Shown one piece after another: positions 1 to 8,758 of a stretch of DNA of 17,011 nucleotides (position 1 is its first letter; each line of letters opens with the position of its first letter). Made by a program: the position numbers and the translations under genes. Source of the stretch: Nitrospirota bacterium (GTDB lineage Bacteria; Nitrospirota; Thermodesulfovibrionia; Thermodesulfovibrionales; JdFR-88); the NCBI GenBank assembly GCA_021812785.1, contig JAKAMR010000063.1, forward strand, positions 1-17,011, read 5' to 3'. The notes under the pieces were generated by a model. The model saw only the letters and a list, made by a program, of their open reading frames with translations, did no database searches and was not told the DNA's origin.

Positions 1-2298
1 TCTTACGATGGGTCTCTGGTTTATGAGGGTCGCCTGGTTCGAGCGTCGGAACTTTATGAGGTTGTAGATGTCCACCCCTCCGTCAGCGGACTTTACGACT
101 ATCCTTGAGGAAGTGGCCGATTCCACCTCGCCCGCCCTTTTGGCTATTACGACGGTCCCGGAATCCTTGGCCACGGCATACTCCATGCCCGTGCCCACGA
201 CCGGCGCCTCGGGCTCCAGGAGAGGGACAGCCTGCCTCTGCATGTTCGATCCCATGAGCGCCCTGTTGGCGTCGTCGTTCTCAAGAAACGGGATAAGGCT
301 TGCCGATATGCCCACGATCTGCTTTGGCGATATCCCTATGTAATCCACCTCCGAGGCGGAGACTATCTTGAAGTCTGCCCCTATGCGGGCAAAGACCGTC
401 TCGCCGGAAAGCCGCCCCTTCTCGTCCACGGGCGTGTTGGCCTCCGCGATGACGTACTTCTCGCCCTCCACGGCGGAAAGGTACTCTATCTTGTCCGTGA
501 CCGCCCCGTCTTCCACCTTCCTGTACGGAGACTCTATGAACCCGTACTCGTTGACCTTCGCGTAGGAGGCCAGAGAGGTTATAAGGCCGATGTTCGAGCC
601 CTCGGGGGTCTCAACGGGGCATATCCTGGCGTAATGGGTGGGATGCACGTCCCTCACCTCAAACCCGGCCCTCTCCCTTGTGAGGCCTCCGGGCCCCAGG
701 GCCGAGAGCCTCCTTTTGTGGGTTATCTCGGAGAGCGGGTTTGTCTGGTCCATGAACTGCGAGAGCTGGCTTGAGCCGAAGAACTCCTTCACGGCCGCTA
801 TTACCGGCTTCGCGTTTATCAGGTCGTGCGGGGTGGCCTCCTCGAGGTCCGTAAGGGTCATCTTCTCCTTGATGGCCTTCTCCATCCGCACTAGCCCGAT
901 CCTGAACTGGTTTTCTATGAGCTCGCCCACCGCCCTTATGCGGCGGTTGCCCAGATGGTCTATGTCATCTATCTCCCCTTTTCCCGCCCTCAACTGGAGG
1001 AGATAGCGGACTATCTCTATTATGTCCTTGTCGGTGAGCACCTGGGTCTCCAGCGGGACGTCAATGTCCAGGCGCTTGTTTATCTTGTGCCTGCCCACGG
1101 GGGAAAGGTCGTACCTCTTCGGGTCGAAGAAGAGCCCGTTGAAAAGCTCCCTAGCGTCCCTGATGGTCGGCGGCTCCCCGGGTTTCAGCTTCTTGTATAT
1201 CTCTATCAGCGCGTCCTCACCGGTGGTGACCTTGTCGGTCAGCAGCGTGTCCCTGAGCGACGGCAGATAGTGTATGTTGTCTATAAACAGGAGGTCGAGC
1301 TCCGGGATGCCCAGCTTGAGTATCCTCTCCAGGGAGTCCTCGGTGATCTCCTCGTTGCTCTCCACGATGACCTCGCCGGTCTCGGGGTCTACTATGTCCT
1401 TCAGGGTTATCCTTCCCTTGAGCTCCTTTTTGTGCAGCGGTATCTCGTTTATCCCGGCGGCCTGGAGCTTTTTCATCGCGCCCCTGGTGATCTTTCCGCC
1501 TTCTTTCACGACAAGCTCCCCGGTCTTGGGTATCTCGATGTTTTCGGGGGCCCTCATCCCTATCATGACCTCGCTTACCACGCGGCCGAGCCTGCCGTCC
1601 TGGTTCTTGATCTTCTCAACAGGGTAAAAGATCTTGAGGAGATCCTCGTTGGAGTAGCCCAGCGCCTTCAGCACTATGGTCGCGGGCAGTTTCTTACGCC
1701 TGTCTATCCTCACGTAGAGCAAGTCTTTCGTGTCGAACTCGAAGTCCAGCCAGGAGCCCCTTGCGGGTATGACCCTGGCGGAATAGAGGAGCCTTCCGCT
1801 TGCGTGGGTCTTGCCCTTGTCGTGGCTGAAAAACACGCCTGCCGAACGGTGAAGCTGGCTCACGACCACCCTCTCGGTGCCGTTTATTATGAAGGTCGCC
1901 GTGTCGGTCATAAGGGGTATCTCACCTATGTAGACTTCCTGCTCGCGTGCCTCCTTGAGCCGCTTCTGCTCGCCCATGGTCTCGAATATGTTCAGCTTTA
2001 CCTTTATCTTGAGGGGCGCGGCATAGGTGATGCCCTTTTGCAGACAGTCCCTGGGGTTGAACTTAGGCTCGCCAGTGTTGTAGCCCAGGTACTCGATGGA
2101 GGCCGTCTCATTGTAGTCCGTTATCGGAAAGACGCTCTTGAAGGCTGCCTGAAGCCCTGTTTCTCTTCTTTCCTCCGGCGGCACATCATTCTGAAGGAAC
2201 TCCGCGTAAGAGGCGATCTGTGCCTCTATCAGGTGAGGCACCTGAATGATCGGGGGTACCTTTCCGAAATTCTGCCTGTCTCGTAAAATCCTTGCCAT
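1..2298 (-). CDS. rpoB: RNA polymerase subunit beta, N-terminal 766 codons (partial at the left edge)
   Basis: Beta subunit of DNA-dependent RNA polymerase, forming one side of the active-site cleft. The minus-strand frame is open from the ATG at 2296-2298 to position 1, about 57% of the usual length. The start [19 protein letters not shown] is preceded by AGGAG. The rifampicin-binding cluster (about 690-785, residues about 505-536) reads [20 protein letters not shown] followed by [12 protein letters not shown]. It has the wild-type residues at the commonly mutated Asp, His and Ser positions, so rifampicin sensitivity is predicted at this site. The conserved [17 protein letters not shown] block follows, and the last visible codons read [10 protein letters not shown]. 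It is the last visible gene of the rplKAJL-rpoB cluster, and rpoC presumably follows outside the window. A long opposite-strand open frame here is a codon-bias shadow. Confidence 0.99.
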   Translation of the reverse strand, partial: MARILRDRQNFGKVPPIIQVPHLIEAQIASYAEFLQNDVPPEERRETGLQAAFKSVFPITDYNETASIEYLGYNTGEPKFNPRDCLQKGITYAAPLKIKVKLNIFETMGEQKRLKEAREQEVYIGEIPLMTDTATFIINGTERVVVSQLHRSAGVFFSHDKGKTHASGRLLYSARVIPARGSWLDFEFDTKDLLYVRIDRRKKLPATIVLKALGYSNEDLLKIFYPVEKIKNQDGRLGRVVSEVMIGMRAPENIEIPKTGELVVKEGGKITRGAMKKLQAAGINEIPLHKKELKGRITLKDIVDPETGEVIVESNEEITEDSLERILKLGIPELDLLFIDNIHYLPSLRDTLLTDKVTTGEDALIEIYKKLKPGEPPTIRDARELFNGLFFDPKRYDLSPVGRHKINKRLDIDVPLETQVLTDKDIIEIVRYLLQLRAGKGEIDDIDHLGNRRIRAVGELIENQFRIGLVRMEKAIKEKMTLTDLEEATPHDLINAKPVIAAVKEFFGSSQLSQFMDQTNPLSEITHKRRLSALGPGGLTRERAGFEVRDVHPTHYARICPVETPEGSNIGLITSLASYAKVNEYGFIESPYRKVEDGAVTDKIEYLSAVEGEKYVIAEANTPVDEKGRLSGETVFARIGADFKIVSASEVDYIGISPKQIVGISASLIPFLENDDANRALMGSNMQRQAVPLLEPEAPVVGTGMEYAVAKDSGTVVIAKRAGEVESATSSRIVVKSADGGVDIYNLIKFRRSNQATLINQRPIVR

Positions 2299-2337
2299 GC
2301 TTCTCCTTGCTTGCTCCGTTTTCTAAAATTTATATAT

Positions 2338-2384
2338 GAGGGGGGTTTGGTGTTTTCGTGGCTGCTGCTTCCAAAACCCCCCTC
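2338..2384 (-). promoter_or_regulatory. rplL-rpoB intergenic hairpin, candidate attenuator or processing site
   Basis: On the transcribed (minus) strand, GAGGGGGGTTTTGG and CCAAACCCCCCTC form a stem of about 13 bp with a single bulged base and a loop of about 20 nt. It lies in the 132-base gap between the rplL stop and the rpoB start. The sequence after it is ATATATAAATTTT, AT-rich but without a clean T run. In E. coli this same gap holds a partial terminator and an RNase III site that set rpoB expression below rplL. A similar role here is inferred from position and structure. Confidence 0.6.
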
Positions 2385-2430
2385 TCCAAATACTGAAAAC
2401 CGGCTGCCTGTGAAAGAAAAAAAGAAAAAC

Positions 2431-2814
2431 CTATTTCACTTCCACCGTTGCGCCCTGCTCTTCGAGTTTGGCCTTCATGTTGGCCGCCTCGTCCTTGGAA
2501 ACGCCGGTCTTTACCGGTTTGGGCGCGGTGTCGACCAGCTCCTTTGCTTCCTTGAGGCCAAGCCCGGTAAGCTCCCTTACCACCTTTATGACCTGTATCT
2601 TCTTGTCTCCCGAGGCGGAGAGGATGACGTCAAAGCTCGTCTTTTCCTCGGCTGCCGGAGCCGCCGCTGCGCCGCCCGCGGGCGCCGCCGCCACGGCAAC
2701 GGGAGCTGCCGCAGTGACCCCGTAGCGCTCCTCGAACTCCTTCACGAACTTGGACATCTCAAGGACCGTCATATTGTCTATAAACTCGAAAACCTCTTCC
2801 TTGCTGATAGCCAT
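2431..2814 (-). CDS. rplL: 50S ribosomal protein L7/L12
   Basis: A multicopy stalk protein of the large ribosomal subunit that recruits and stimulates the translational GTPases (EF-Tu, EF-G). The 127-residue product has the full family layout. Residues about 1-33 form the helical dimerisation domain that binds L10. An Ala/Pro-rich flexible hinge follows (about 34-58, with runs such as [14 protein letters not shown]). The globular C-terminal domain begins at KTSFDVIL and contains the conserved [20 protein letters not shown] helix region. The ATG at 2812-2814 has AAGGG a few bases upstream and a stronger AAAGGAGG slightly further away. It lies 62 bases after rplJ, so both are probably on the same message governed by the L10 leader. 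Confidence 0.99.
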   Translation of the reverse strand: MAISKEEVFEFIDNMTVLEMSKFVKEFEERYGVTAAAPVAVAAAPAGGAAAAPAAEEKTSFDVILSASGDKKIQVIKVVRELTGLGLKEAKELVDTAPKPVKTGVSKDEAANMKAKLEEQGATVEVK

Positions 2815-2876
2815 TTCCCTTAAAATCCTCCTTTATGTATCTCTTTAATTAAATTGAATTCTTTACTGTCGCCTTC

Positions 2877-3407
2877 TCAGGCGGCCTGCTCTTTTTCCTT
2901 CTTTGCCAGAAGGGCGTTAAATGCGTGCCCCATGCTGGAAACCGTTGCGCTTAGTGCGCCTGCCATCTTGGAGGCGGGCGCCTGGAAAGCCCCTGCCATC
3001 ATGGAAAGCAGCACCGGACGGGCCGGAAGCGACGCAATGGACTTAAGCTCCGCCGCGTCCACCAGCTGCCCTTCCACGACCGCCGCCATGGGTTTCAGCT
3101 TCTCGTTCTTGGCCGAGTACCTGACAATTCCCTTGGCCACCGCCACGGCGTCTTCATACCCGACGGCCAGGCCTACCGGGCCCTCGAACCTCTCCCTGGC
3201 GCATGCCATGGGCGTTCCCTCGGAAGCTATCCGGGCAAGAGTGTTCTTCACGATCTTGAAGGTCACCCCGTCTGTCCTAAGGGTGCTTCTGAGGTCGGTC
3301 AGCTCTTCAACCGTCATCCCGCTGTACTGGGCTATGACCGCGCCCTTTACGCGGCTAAAGCTTTCCCTAAGCTCCTCGAGCGCCTTCTGCTTCTCGCTCT
3401 TGTTCAT
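2877..3407 (-). CDS. rplJ: 50S ribosomal protein L10
   Basis: Stalk base protein that anchors L7/L12 dimers to 23S rRNA and, in many bacteria, represses its own message through the leader RNA. The product is 176 residues from the start MNKSEKQKALEELRESF. This start is chosen over the longer open frame (to 3488) because GGAGG sits 5 bases upstream of this ATG, the length then matches the family, and the longer version would run through the L10 leader structure. The N-terminal domain contains KGAVIAQYSGMTVEELTDLR and VKNTLARIASEGTPM, typical of L10. The C-terminal helix, for L7/L12 binding, ends in AFNALLAKKEKEQAA. It is followed at 62 bases by rplL. Confidence 0.98.
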   Translation of the reverse strand: MNKSEKQKALEELRESFSRVKGAVIAQYSGMTVEELTDLRSTLRTDGVTFKIVKNTLARIASEGTPMACARERFEGPVGLAVGYEDAVAVAKGIVRYSAKNEKLKPMAAVVEGQLVDAAELKSIASLPARPVLLSMMAGAFQAPASKMAGALSATVSSMGHAFNALLAKKEKEQAA

Positions 3408-3461
3408 ATTCCTCCTTTCCCAGAGACCAGGAGAAAACAAAATGAAAAATCTTTGTTTTTT

Positions 3462-3563
3462 GTCTCGGCAGGCAGCCGCTTCCAGCAAAACGCCCCGGGA
3501 AGGGAATACCCCTTCCTGGGGAGCGGCTATTAAGACCTTATAATTCGCTCACCTGCTGTCTCT
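3462..3563 (-). promoter_or_regulatory. Ribosomal protein L10 leader (autoregulatory mRNA structure)
   Basis: The 5' leader of rplJ on the minus strand folds as nested helices. GCAGG (3552-3556) pairs with CCTGC (3468-3472). Inside it, AGCCGCT pairs with AGCGGCT (3522-3528 with 3474-3480). An apical stem pairs CCCCAGGAAGGG with CCCTTCCCGGGG, with one mismatch. The single-stranded parts GACAGCAGGTG and CCTGCCGAGAC and the purine-rich internal strand (GAGCGAATTATAAGG) resemble the known L10-leader family, in which the L10-(L7/L12) complex binds and represses rplJL translation. The identification comes from pairing and motif recall, not from a covariance search. Confidence 0.75.
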
Positions 3564-3571
3564 GACAGATA

Positions 3572-3593
3572 TAAAAATACAGGCAAAGCCTGT
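3572..3593 (-). terminator. Short hairpin with T-rich tail directly after the rplA stop
   Basis: Directly after the rplA TAG the minus strand reads ACAGGC-TTT-GCCTGT and then ATTTTTAT. A perfect 6-bp stem with a 3-base loop and a T-rich tail looks like a weak intrinsic terminator or a 3'-end stabiliser. It sits just before the L10 leader, so it could lower readthrough from rplKA into rplJL or mark a processed end. Confidence 0.5.
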
Positions 3594-4286
3594 CTACTGC
3601 TTCCCAACCGCAGATACGTCCACCTTCACCCCAGGCCCCATGGTCGAGGTGACCGCTATCTTCTTCAGGTACTTGCCCTTTGACGTTGAGGGTTTGGCCT
3701 TCACAAGCGAGTCTATGGCGGCCATCGCGTTTTCGGCCAGGGCGCCCTCGCTGAAAGAGGCCTTCCCGACTATCATGTGCACATTTCCAGCCTTGTCCAC
3801 CTTGAAGTCGGACTTGCCTGCCTTTATGTCCTTGACCGCCTTGGCCACATCGAAGGTGACGGTGCCAAGCTTCGGGTTGGGCATGAGCCCCCTGGGGCCA
3901 AGCAGCTTTCCAAGCTTGCCCACAAGCCCCATCACGTCCGGGGTGGCCACCGCCGTGTCGAACTGGAACCAGCCCTGCTGTATCTTTTCCACCAGGTCCT
4001 CGGCCCCCACCTCGTCGGCGCCGGCGTCGCGCGCCTCCTTCTCCTTTTCGCCCTTCGCAAAGACGATAACCCGGACGGTCTTGCCTATGCCGTGCGGCAG
4101 AAGGACGGTGCCCCTGACCATCTGGTCGCTTTTCTTCGGGTCAACCCCCAGCCTTACGGCCAGCTCCACGGTCTCGTCGAACTTGGCCTGGGCGTTTTTC
4201 TTGACGATGCCCACCGCCTCGTTCATGCTGTACTCCTTGTCCACGTCAAAATTCTTCAAGGCGTTATCATATTTTTTGCCGCTCAT
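3594..4286 (-). CDS. rplA: 50S ribosomal protein L1
   Basis: Forms the mobile L1 stalk that helps move deacylated tRNA out of the E site, and in many bacteria it represses translation of the L11-L1 message. The 230-residue product has normal family length. Recognisable blocks are [20 protein letters not shown] near the start, the [20 protein letters not shown] stretch, [20 protein letters not shown] in the middle, and [20 protein letters not shown] at the end. The ATG at 4284-4286 (MSGKKYDN) is preceded by GGAGG about 13 bases upstream. It follows rplK by 19 bases, implying one transcript. A small hairpin begins at its stop codon. Confidence 0.99.
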   Translation of the reverse strand: MSGKKYDNALKNFDVDKEYSMNEAVGIVKKNAQAKFDETVELAVRLGVDPKKSDQMVRGTVLLPHGIGKTVRVIVFAKGEKEKEARDAGADEVGAEDLVEKIQQGWFQFDTAVATPDVMGLVGKLGKLLGPRGLMPNPKLGTVTFDVAKAVKDIKAGKSDFKVDKAGNVHMIVGKASFSEGALAENAMAAIDSLVKAKPSTSKGKYLKKIAVTSTMGPGVKVDVSAVGKQ

Positions 4287-4305
4287 GATCTCTTCTTTCC
4301 TCCCC

Positions 4306-4731
4306 TTACTCGGTCTCGACGCCCATGCTTCTGGCCGTGCCCTTTATCATCCGGACAGCGCTGTCCAGGGAAGTGGCGTTGAGGTCCGGCAGCTTCGTCT
4401 TGGCTATCTCCATCGCCTGCGCGTCGCTGAGCTTGCCCACCTTTTCCTTCCCGCTCGTCCCGGAGCCCTTGAGGATGCCCGTGGCCTTTTTGATCAGCTC
4501 GCTTGCGGGCGGGGTCTTGAGGACGAAGGTAAAGGTCCTGTCCGCATAGATCGTAAGGACAACAGGGACTATCGTGTCGCCCATCGGCGCGGTCTGCGCG
4601 TTGAAGGCCTTGCAGAATTCCATTATGTTCACCCCGTGGGGGCCCAGCGCCGGACCAACCGGGGGCGCGGGGTTGGCCTTGCCCGCGGGTATCTGAAGCT
4701 TAACCATAGCAGCAACTTCTTTTTTTGCCAT
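4306..4731 (-). CDS. rplK: 50S ribosomal protein L11
   Basis: Binds the GTPase-associated centre of 23S rRNA at the base of the L7/L12 stalk. The 141-residue product has the standard length. The N-terminal domain has [20 protein letters not shown] followed by [15 protein letters not shown], including the proline-rich helix region that thiostrepton-class drugs contact. The C-terminal RNA-binding domain has the [19 protein letters not shown] stretch and ends in [14 protein letters not shown]. The ATG at 4729-4731 is preceded by AGGAGG about 11 bases upstream. The gap to nusG is 186 bases and AT-rich on its rplK side, which leaves room for an independent promoter or leader. No convincing L1 operator was recognised by eye. 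Confidence 0.99.
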   Translation of the reverse strand: MAKKEVAAMVKLQIPAGKANPAPPVGPALGPHGVNIMEFCKAFNAQTAPMGDTIVPVVLTIYADRTFTFVLKTPPASELIKKATGILKGSGTSGKEKVGKLSDAQAMEIAKTKLPDLNATSLDSAVRMIKGTARSMGVETE

Positions 4732-4875
4732 CTTTACCCGATCCTCCTAGAAAAAATCATCTGCATAAACTGTAAAATATATGAACCAACAAAACCCTTT
4801 TTCCCATTAAAAAAACTTTTTTCACGCGCCCTTTTCAGTCCTTGCCCGTGGATAAGGCTTTTTCTTTCCGGCGGC

Positions 4876-4905
4876 AAAAAACCCGCAAGGGCCTACCTCG
4901 ACGGG
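4876..4905 (-). terminator. Terminator-like hairpin after nusG
   Basis: Reading the minus strand 12 bases past the nusG stop, CCCGT and GCGGG pair (with a terminal T-G). A weaker inner AGG/CCT pairing adds to the stem, and a run of six T follows at once. It looks like an intrinsic terminator or attenuator between the secE-nusG and rplK-rplA parts. The inner stem is imperfect, so partial readthrough is likely. Confidence 0.5.
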
Positions 4906-4917
4906 CCTGCGCCCTCC

Positions 4918-5442
4918 TCAGGACTTCTCCACCTGGAAAAAGCTAAGCTCCACGGGGGTCTGCCTGCCGAATATGCTGACCATGACCTTGAGCTTCCCGT
5001 GGTCCATGTCCACCTCCTCCACATAGCCGTTGAAGTTGGTGAACGGCCCGTCTATTATCCTGACCACGTCGCCCTGCTCGAACTGCATCTTCACCTGCGC
5101 GGTGACGCCCTTTTCGAGCTGCTGGACGATCATCTCCACCTCCTCCTCGTCAACGGCAACGGGCTTTGTGCCGCCCACGAAGCTGGTGACCCGGGGGATG
5201 CTCTTTATCAGGTGCCAGGTCTCGTCGTTGAGCTCCATCTCCACCAGAATGTAGCCTGGGTAGAATTTTCTTTCCGCTTCCTGCTTTTTCCCGGATTTAA
5301 GCTGAATGACCCTCTCGGTGGGTATCATGACCCTGGATATCTTATCCTCCATCCCGAGCCTCTTTACCTTGTCCTCCACCGAGGTCTTGACCTTCTCCTC
5401 AAACCCGGAATACGTATGCACCACGTACCATTTTTTGGCCAC
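4918..5442 (-). CDS. nusG: Transcription termination/antitermination factor NusG
   Basis: Binds RNA polymerase beta' clamp helices, suppresses or tunes pausing, and couples transcription to Rho or to the ribosome through S10. The product is 174 residues. The NGN domain (about 1-110) begins with [14 protein letters not shown] and includes [16 protein letters not shown] and [12 protein letters not shown]. The KOW domain (about 120-174) contains [20 protein letters not shown] and ends [19 protein letters not shown]. The start codon is GTG (5440-5442), confirmed by the conserved AKKWYVVH start. The distance to the secE stop is 9 bases and GAGG overlapping the secE end serves as a weak ribosome site, so translation is probably coupled to secE. 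Confidence 0.99.
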   Translation of the reverse strand: MAKKWYVVHTYSGFEEKVKTSVEDKVKRLGMEDKISRVMIPTERVIQLKSGKKQEAERKFYPGYILVEMELNDETWHLIKSIPRVTSFVGGTKPVAVDEEEVEMIVQQLEKGVTAQVKMQFEQGDVVRIIDGPFTNFNGYVEEVDMDHGKLKVMVSIFGRQTPVELSFFQVEKS

Positions 5443-5451
5443 TTTTGATTT

Positions 5452-5634
5452 TTACCTCAGGACGGCCTGTATAATCCGCGAAAGGATCAGGTCCACGACC
5501 CCCAGGTACACGGACATTATCAGCACCGATATTATTACTACCTGTGTCGAGCCCAACAGCTCGTCCTTTGATGGGAAAACCACCTTCTTCAGTTCGACCT
5601 TGACCTCATGTAGGAACTGTTTAATTTTCTGCAT
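5452..5634 (-). CDS. secE: Preprotein translocase subunit SecE
   Basis: Essential small subunit of the SecYEG channel that clamps the two halves of SecY in the inner membrane. The 60-residue product is the short, single-span form found in most bacteria. An amphipathic cytoplasmic helix with QFLHEVKVELKKVVFPSKDE carries the conserved VxWP-like turn (VVFPS here). One membrane segment follows (about residues 31-53, VVIISVLIMSVYLGVVDLIL). No strong ribosome-binding site precedes the ATG at 5632-5634, and an in-frame TAA just upstream excludes a longer start. It lies between tRNA-Trp and nusG, the classical location. Confidence 0.97.
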   Translation of the reverse strand: MQKIKQFLHEVKVELKKVVFPSKDELLGSTQVVIISVLIMSVYLGVVDLILSRIIQAVLR

Positions 5635-5671
5635 AGTTTTACCCGGTTACGAAAAACCCCCTCCAAAGATT

Positions 5672-5747
5672 TGGCAGGCCAGGAGGGATTTGAACCCCCA
5701 ACCCTCGGATTTGGAGTCCGACGCTCTGCCGTTAGAGCTACTGGCCT
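5672..5747 (-). tRNA. tRNA-Trp (anticodon CCA)
   Basis: A complete cloverleaf of 76 bases on the minus strand. The acceptor stem is AGGCCAG/CTGGCCT. The D arm is GCTC-GAGC. The anticodon stem TCGGA/TCCGA carries loop CTCCAAA. The T arm is GGGGG/CCCTC with TTCAAAT. Discriminator G and an encoded CCA end complete it. It lies between rpmG and secE, as in many bacteria, and is co-transcribed with them by position. Confidence 0.97.
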
Positions 5748-5828
5748 TGCTTTCCAAACAACCCTCAAAAGACAAAAACCCGCTGCCGCACATAAAAGAC
5801 AGCAAGAACAGAATGACGGAAACCGCCC

Positions 5829-5981
5829 TCAGGCCTTTGTCTCCTTGTGCGAAGTATGCTTCCTGCAATGCCTGCAATACTTGCGCATCTCCAGCTTGTC
5901 AGGCGTGTTCTTCTTGTTCTTCATCGTGGAGTAGTTCCTGTTCTTGCACTCCGTGCACTGCAAAAGAAGTATGGTCCTCAT
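5829..5981 (-). CDS. rpmG: 50S ribosomal protein L33
   Basis: A small zinc-binding-type protein of the large subunit located near the E site. It encodes 50 residues, starting [20 protein letters not shown] and ending [11 protein letters not shown]. Four cysteines in two CxxC pairs (C9/C12 and C36/C39) show the zinc-ribbon form rather than the cysteine-free paralogue, which implies zinc dependence. The ATG at 5979-5981 is 14 bases after the tuf stop and has AAAAGGGG as the ribosome site. Between tuf and tRNA-Trp it occupies its usual place. The frame, size and motif leave little doubt. Confidence 0.97.
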   Translation of the reverse strand: MRTILLLQCTECKNRNYSTMKNKKNTPDKLEMRKYCRHCRKHTSHKETKA

Positions 5982-5995
5982 TCAGAATTCCCCTT

Positions 5996-7195
<1,200 letters not shown>

Positions 7196-7285
7196 TTATC
7201 ATGCCCTCCTGTCTCTTTATATCTTCAAAAAACCTTCGCCAAATTCAATTCGCTTTAAAAACCGTCCCGCCTTATACTTCTAAAA

Positions 7286-7358
7286 AGCCCATGACCGGGA
7301 TCGAACCGGTGACCTCATCCTTACCAAGGATGTGCTCTGCCGACTGAGCTACATGGGC
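7286..7358 (-). tRNA. tRNA-Thr (anticodon GGT)
   Basis: A 73-base cloverleaf. The acceptor is GCCCATG/CATGGGC. The D arm is GCTC-GAGC. The anticodon stem CATCC/GGATG carries loop TTGGTAA. The T arm is ACCGG/CCGGT with TTCGATC, and the discriminator is T. The genome does not encode CCA: the next bases are TTTTAG, so the tail must be added by the CCA-adding enzyme. It is the last tRNA before tuf. Confidence 0.97.
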
Positions 7359-7413
7359 ATCGCTGCCTAGTCCGCCGGGCGGGGCCCGGAAAACGCCCCA
7401 TCCACACTTGTTA

Positions 7414-7488
7414 TGGAGCGGGAAACGGGATTCGAACCCGCGACCCTCAGCTTGGAAGGCTGACGCTCTACCACTGAGCTACTCCCGC
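7414..7488 (-). tRNA. tRNA-Gly (anticodon TCC)
   Basis: A 75-base cloverleaf. The acceptor is GCGGGAG/TTCCCGC. The anticodon stem TCAGC/GCTGA carries loop CTTCCAA. The T arm is GCGGG/CCCGT with TTCGAAT. Discriminator T is followed by an encoded CCA. It is the third gene of the four-tRNA cluster ahead of tuf. Confidence 0.97.
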
Positions 7489-7568
7489 TCAAAAAAAAAC
7501 CAAACACGAAAAGGCCAAAAAAAAACCTTCGAGAAAACGCGCCACCGCTTAAAAACCCCAAAAGCAAG

Positions 7569-7650
7569 TGGAGAGGGGAGGATTCGAACCTCCGTAGGCT
7601 ACGCCAACGGGTTTACAGCCCGTCCCCTTTAGCCACTCGGGAACCTCTCC
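7569..7650 (-). tRNA. tRNA-Tyr (anticodon GTA)
   Basis: An 82-base class II tRNA. The acceptor is GGAGAGG/CCTCTCC. The anticodon stem ACGGG/CCCGT carries loop CTGTAAA. A 13-base variable arm (TGGCGTAGCCTAC) is present, and the T arm is GGAGG/CCTCC with TTCGAAT. The discriminator is A, and CCA is not encoded (CTT follows). The long variable arm is normal for bacterial tRNA-Tyr. Confidence 0.97.
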
Positions 7651-7664
7651 TTTAAAAGCCTTCA

Positions 7665-7740
7665 TGGAGCCACCGAAGGGAATCGAACCCCCGACCCGCT
7701 GATTACAAATCAGCTGCTCTGCCTGCTGAGCTACGGTGGC
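7665..7740 (-). tRNA. tRNA-Thr (anticodon TGT)
   Basis: A 76-base cloverleaf. The acceptor is GCCACCG/CGGTGGC. The anticodon stem GCTGA/TCAGC carries loop TTTGTAA. The T stem GGGGG/CCCTT contains G-T wobbles. Discriminator T is followed by an encoded CCA. It is the first gene of the Thr-Tyr-Gly-Thr-tuf transcript, about 40 bases after the predicted transcription start. Confidence 0.97.
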
Positions 7741-7786
7741 TACCTGGCCTTTGGAGCGCAAATCTCCCCTTTTTTAACAACCTATT

Positions 7787-7816
7787 AATATAGGGAATAT
7801 ATTATATGCCTGTCAA
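7787..7816 (-). promoter_or_regulatory. Sigma70-type promoter of the tRNA-tuf operon
   Basis: On the minus strand a perfect -35 box TTGACA (7811-7816) is followed after 18 bases by TATATT (7787-7792), with predicted initiation near 7780. It lies just upstream of tRNA-Thr(TGT) and downstream of the rlmB stop, in a markedly AT-rich patch, as expected for a strong stable-RNA promoter. A TATAAT within the spacer is too close to the -35 box to serve with it. Confidence 0.8.
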
Positions 7817-7855
7817 TCTTTAAATTCAAGAGATTTTTCGGGTCCGCTAGAAAAT

Positions 7856-8602
7856 TCAGGTCTTTTTCAACTCTTTGCCGCTTCTTTGCCGCAAAACCTC
7901 TGAAAGGAATATCCCTGCGCTCACGGATACATTCAGGGAGTCCACGCCCCGCATAGGGATGCTGAGCAGGTAATCGCACCTCTCGGCCACAACCCGTCTG
8001 AGCCCTGCCTCCTCGCTGCCAAAGACGAGGACGAGAGGCACCCTAAGGTCCGCCTCCCAGGGAGCCATCCCGCCTGCCACGCTGGCCCCGGCAACTGACA
8101 GTCCCATTTCCTTAAGCTGGTCAAGAGCGTATTTTATGTTGGCCTCCCTGGACACGGGAAGGCTCCAGGCGGCCCCTGCCGAGGCCTTGAACGCCTCCGG
8201 GGTAAGCCCGGACTGACGGTGTTTGCCTATAATTATACCATGGGCGCCAAGCGCAAGGGCGCTCCGCATGATGGCCCCAAGGTTCCTGGGGTCCTCGACC
8301 CCGTCCAGCGCAACCAGAAGCGGAAGCTCGCCTCGCCTCCGGGCCGCCCCGACCATCTCTACCGGACTTTCAAACGCCTTTTCCCGCACCCTTGCGGCCA
8401 CCGACTGGTGGCCCTTGGGAAGCGCCTCGAAAAAAGAGGGGGCCACCCGCTCAACGGGCACGCCCTGACGCGCGGCAATACTCAGGATGTGGGCCGCCTC
8501 TTCCCTCTTTGCGGATACAAACACCCTTTTCGCCGCGCCCGCCCGGAGAGCCTCAAGCACCGGGTTCACTCCGTAGATAAGCATCCCTCCCTGCTTTTCC
8601 AT
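7856..8602 (-). CDS. rlmB: 23S rRNA (guanosine-2'-O-)-methyltransferase RlmB-like, SPOUT family
   Basis: Predicted to methylate a ribose of 23S rRNA (G2251 in E. coli, in the P-loop of the peptidyl-transferase centre) using S-adenosylmethionine. The 248-residue product has an L30e-like substrate domain (about 1-80, starting IYGVNPVLEALRAG) and a knotted SPOUT domain. The three SPOUT motifs are present: DPRNLGAIMRSA (104-115, with the essential Asn/Arg), VFGSEEAGLR (193-202) and IPMRGVDSLNVSVSAGI (215-231). The start is uncertain: the ATG at 8602 has a weak ribosome site, and an in-frame ATG at codon 7 has GGGAGG almost abutting it. Other TrmH-family members share these motifs, so the exact target is inferred. 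It is transcribed divergently from dnaJ. Confidence 0.9.
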   Translation of the reverse strand: MEKQGGMLIYGVNPVLEALRAGAAKRVFVSAKREEAAHILSIAARQGVPVERVAPSFFEALPKGHQSVAARVREKAFESPVEMVGAARRRGELPLLVALDGVEDPRNLGAIMRSALALGAHGIIIGKHRQSGLTPEAFKASAGAAWSLPVSREANIKYALDQLKEMGLSVAGASVAGGMAPWEADLRVPLVLVFGSEEAGLRRVVAERCDYLLSIPMRGVDSLNVSVSAGIFLSEVLRQRSGKELKKT

Positions 8603-8689
8603 ACAAGTAGGATAACATTAATCCCCCCTCAAATCTTATTGACAGCGGCAAGGAGGATGGTACAATACATATAAAATATCTTTACTTGC

Positions 8690-8724
8690 CTTGAATAATT
8701 TCTATTGACATGATTCGACTCAAG
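8690..8724 (+). promoter_or_regulatory. HAIR-like operator (HspR box) at the dnaJ promoter
   Basis: The HspR consensus is CTTGAGT-N7-ACTCAAG. Here ACTCAAG (8718-8724) is a perfect right half. Seven bases to its left sits ATTGACA (8704-8710), matching TTGA of the left half and overlapping the -35 box. Another seven bases further left, CTTGAAT (8690-8696) matches the left-half consensus at 6 of 7 positions. The three elements are on a 14-base period. Binding here would block RNA polymerase, fitting autorepression by the HspR-like protein encoded in the operon. Confidence 0.6.
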
Positions 8725-8734
8725 ACAATATAAT
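8705..8734 (+). promoter_or_regulatory. Sigma70-type promoter of the dnaJ-hspR-clpB operon
   Basis: TTGACA (8705-8710) and TATAAT (8729-8734) are both perfect consensus boxes, separated by 18 bases. Predicted initiation is near 8741, leaving a short leader with AAAGGAAGGG ahead of the dnaJ ATG at 8759. A housekeeping promoter overlapped by an operator fits control by repression rather than by a heat-shock sigma factor. Confidence 0.85.
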
Positions 8735-8758
8735 CTAACTAAAGGAAGGGCAGGCAAA

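Noticed and set aside
955..2286. 443-codon plus-strand frame opposite rpoB
   Set aside because: A shadow of rpoB, which is certain in this region; no start context or motif supports it.
3408..3488. Extended N-terminus of rplJ
   Set aside because: The extra residues are not L10-like, they would run through the L10 leader structure, and the downstream ATG has a strong GGAGG site.
3640..5448. Very long open frame (602 codons) on the plus strand opposite rplA, rplK and nusG
   Set aside because: It lies antisense to three certain ribosomal/NusG genes, and its translation is low-complexity and resembles no family. GC-rich codon bias on the real strand keeps the antisense frame open.
7408..7761. 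Small protein-coding frames over the tRNA cluster
   Set aside because: They coincide with tRNA-Gly, tRNA-Tyr and tRNA-Thr on the minus strand and have no protein-family signal.
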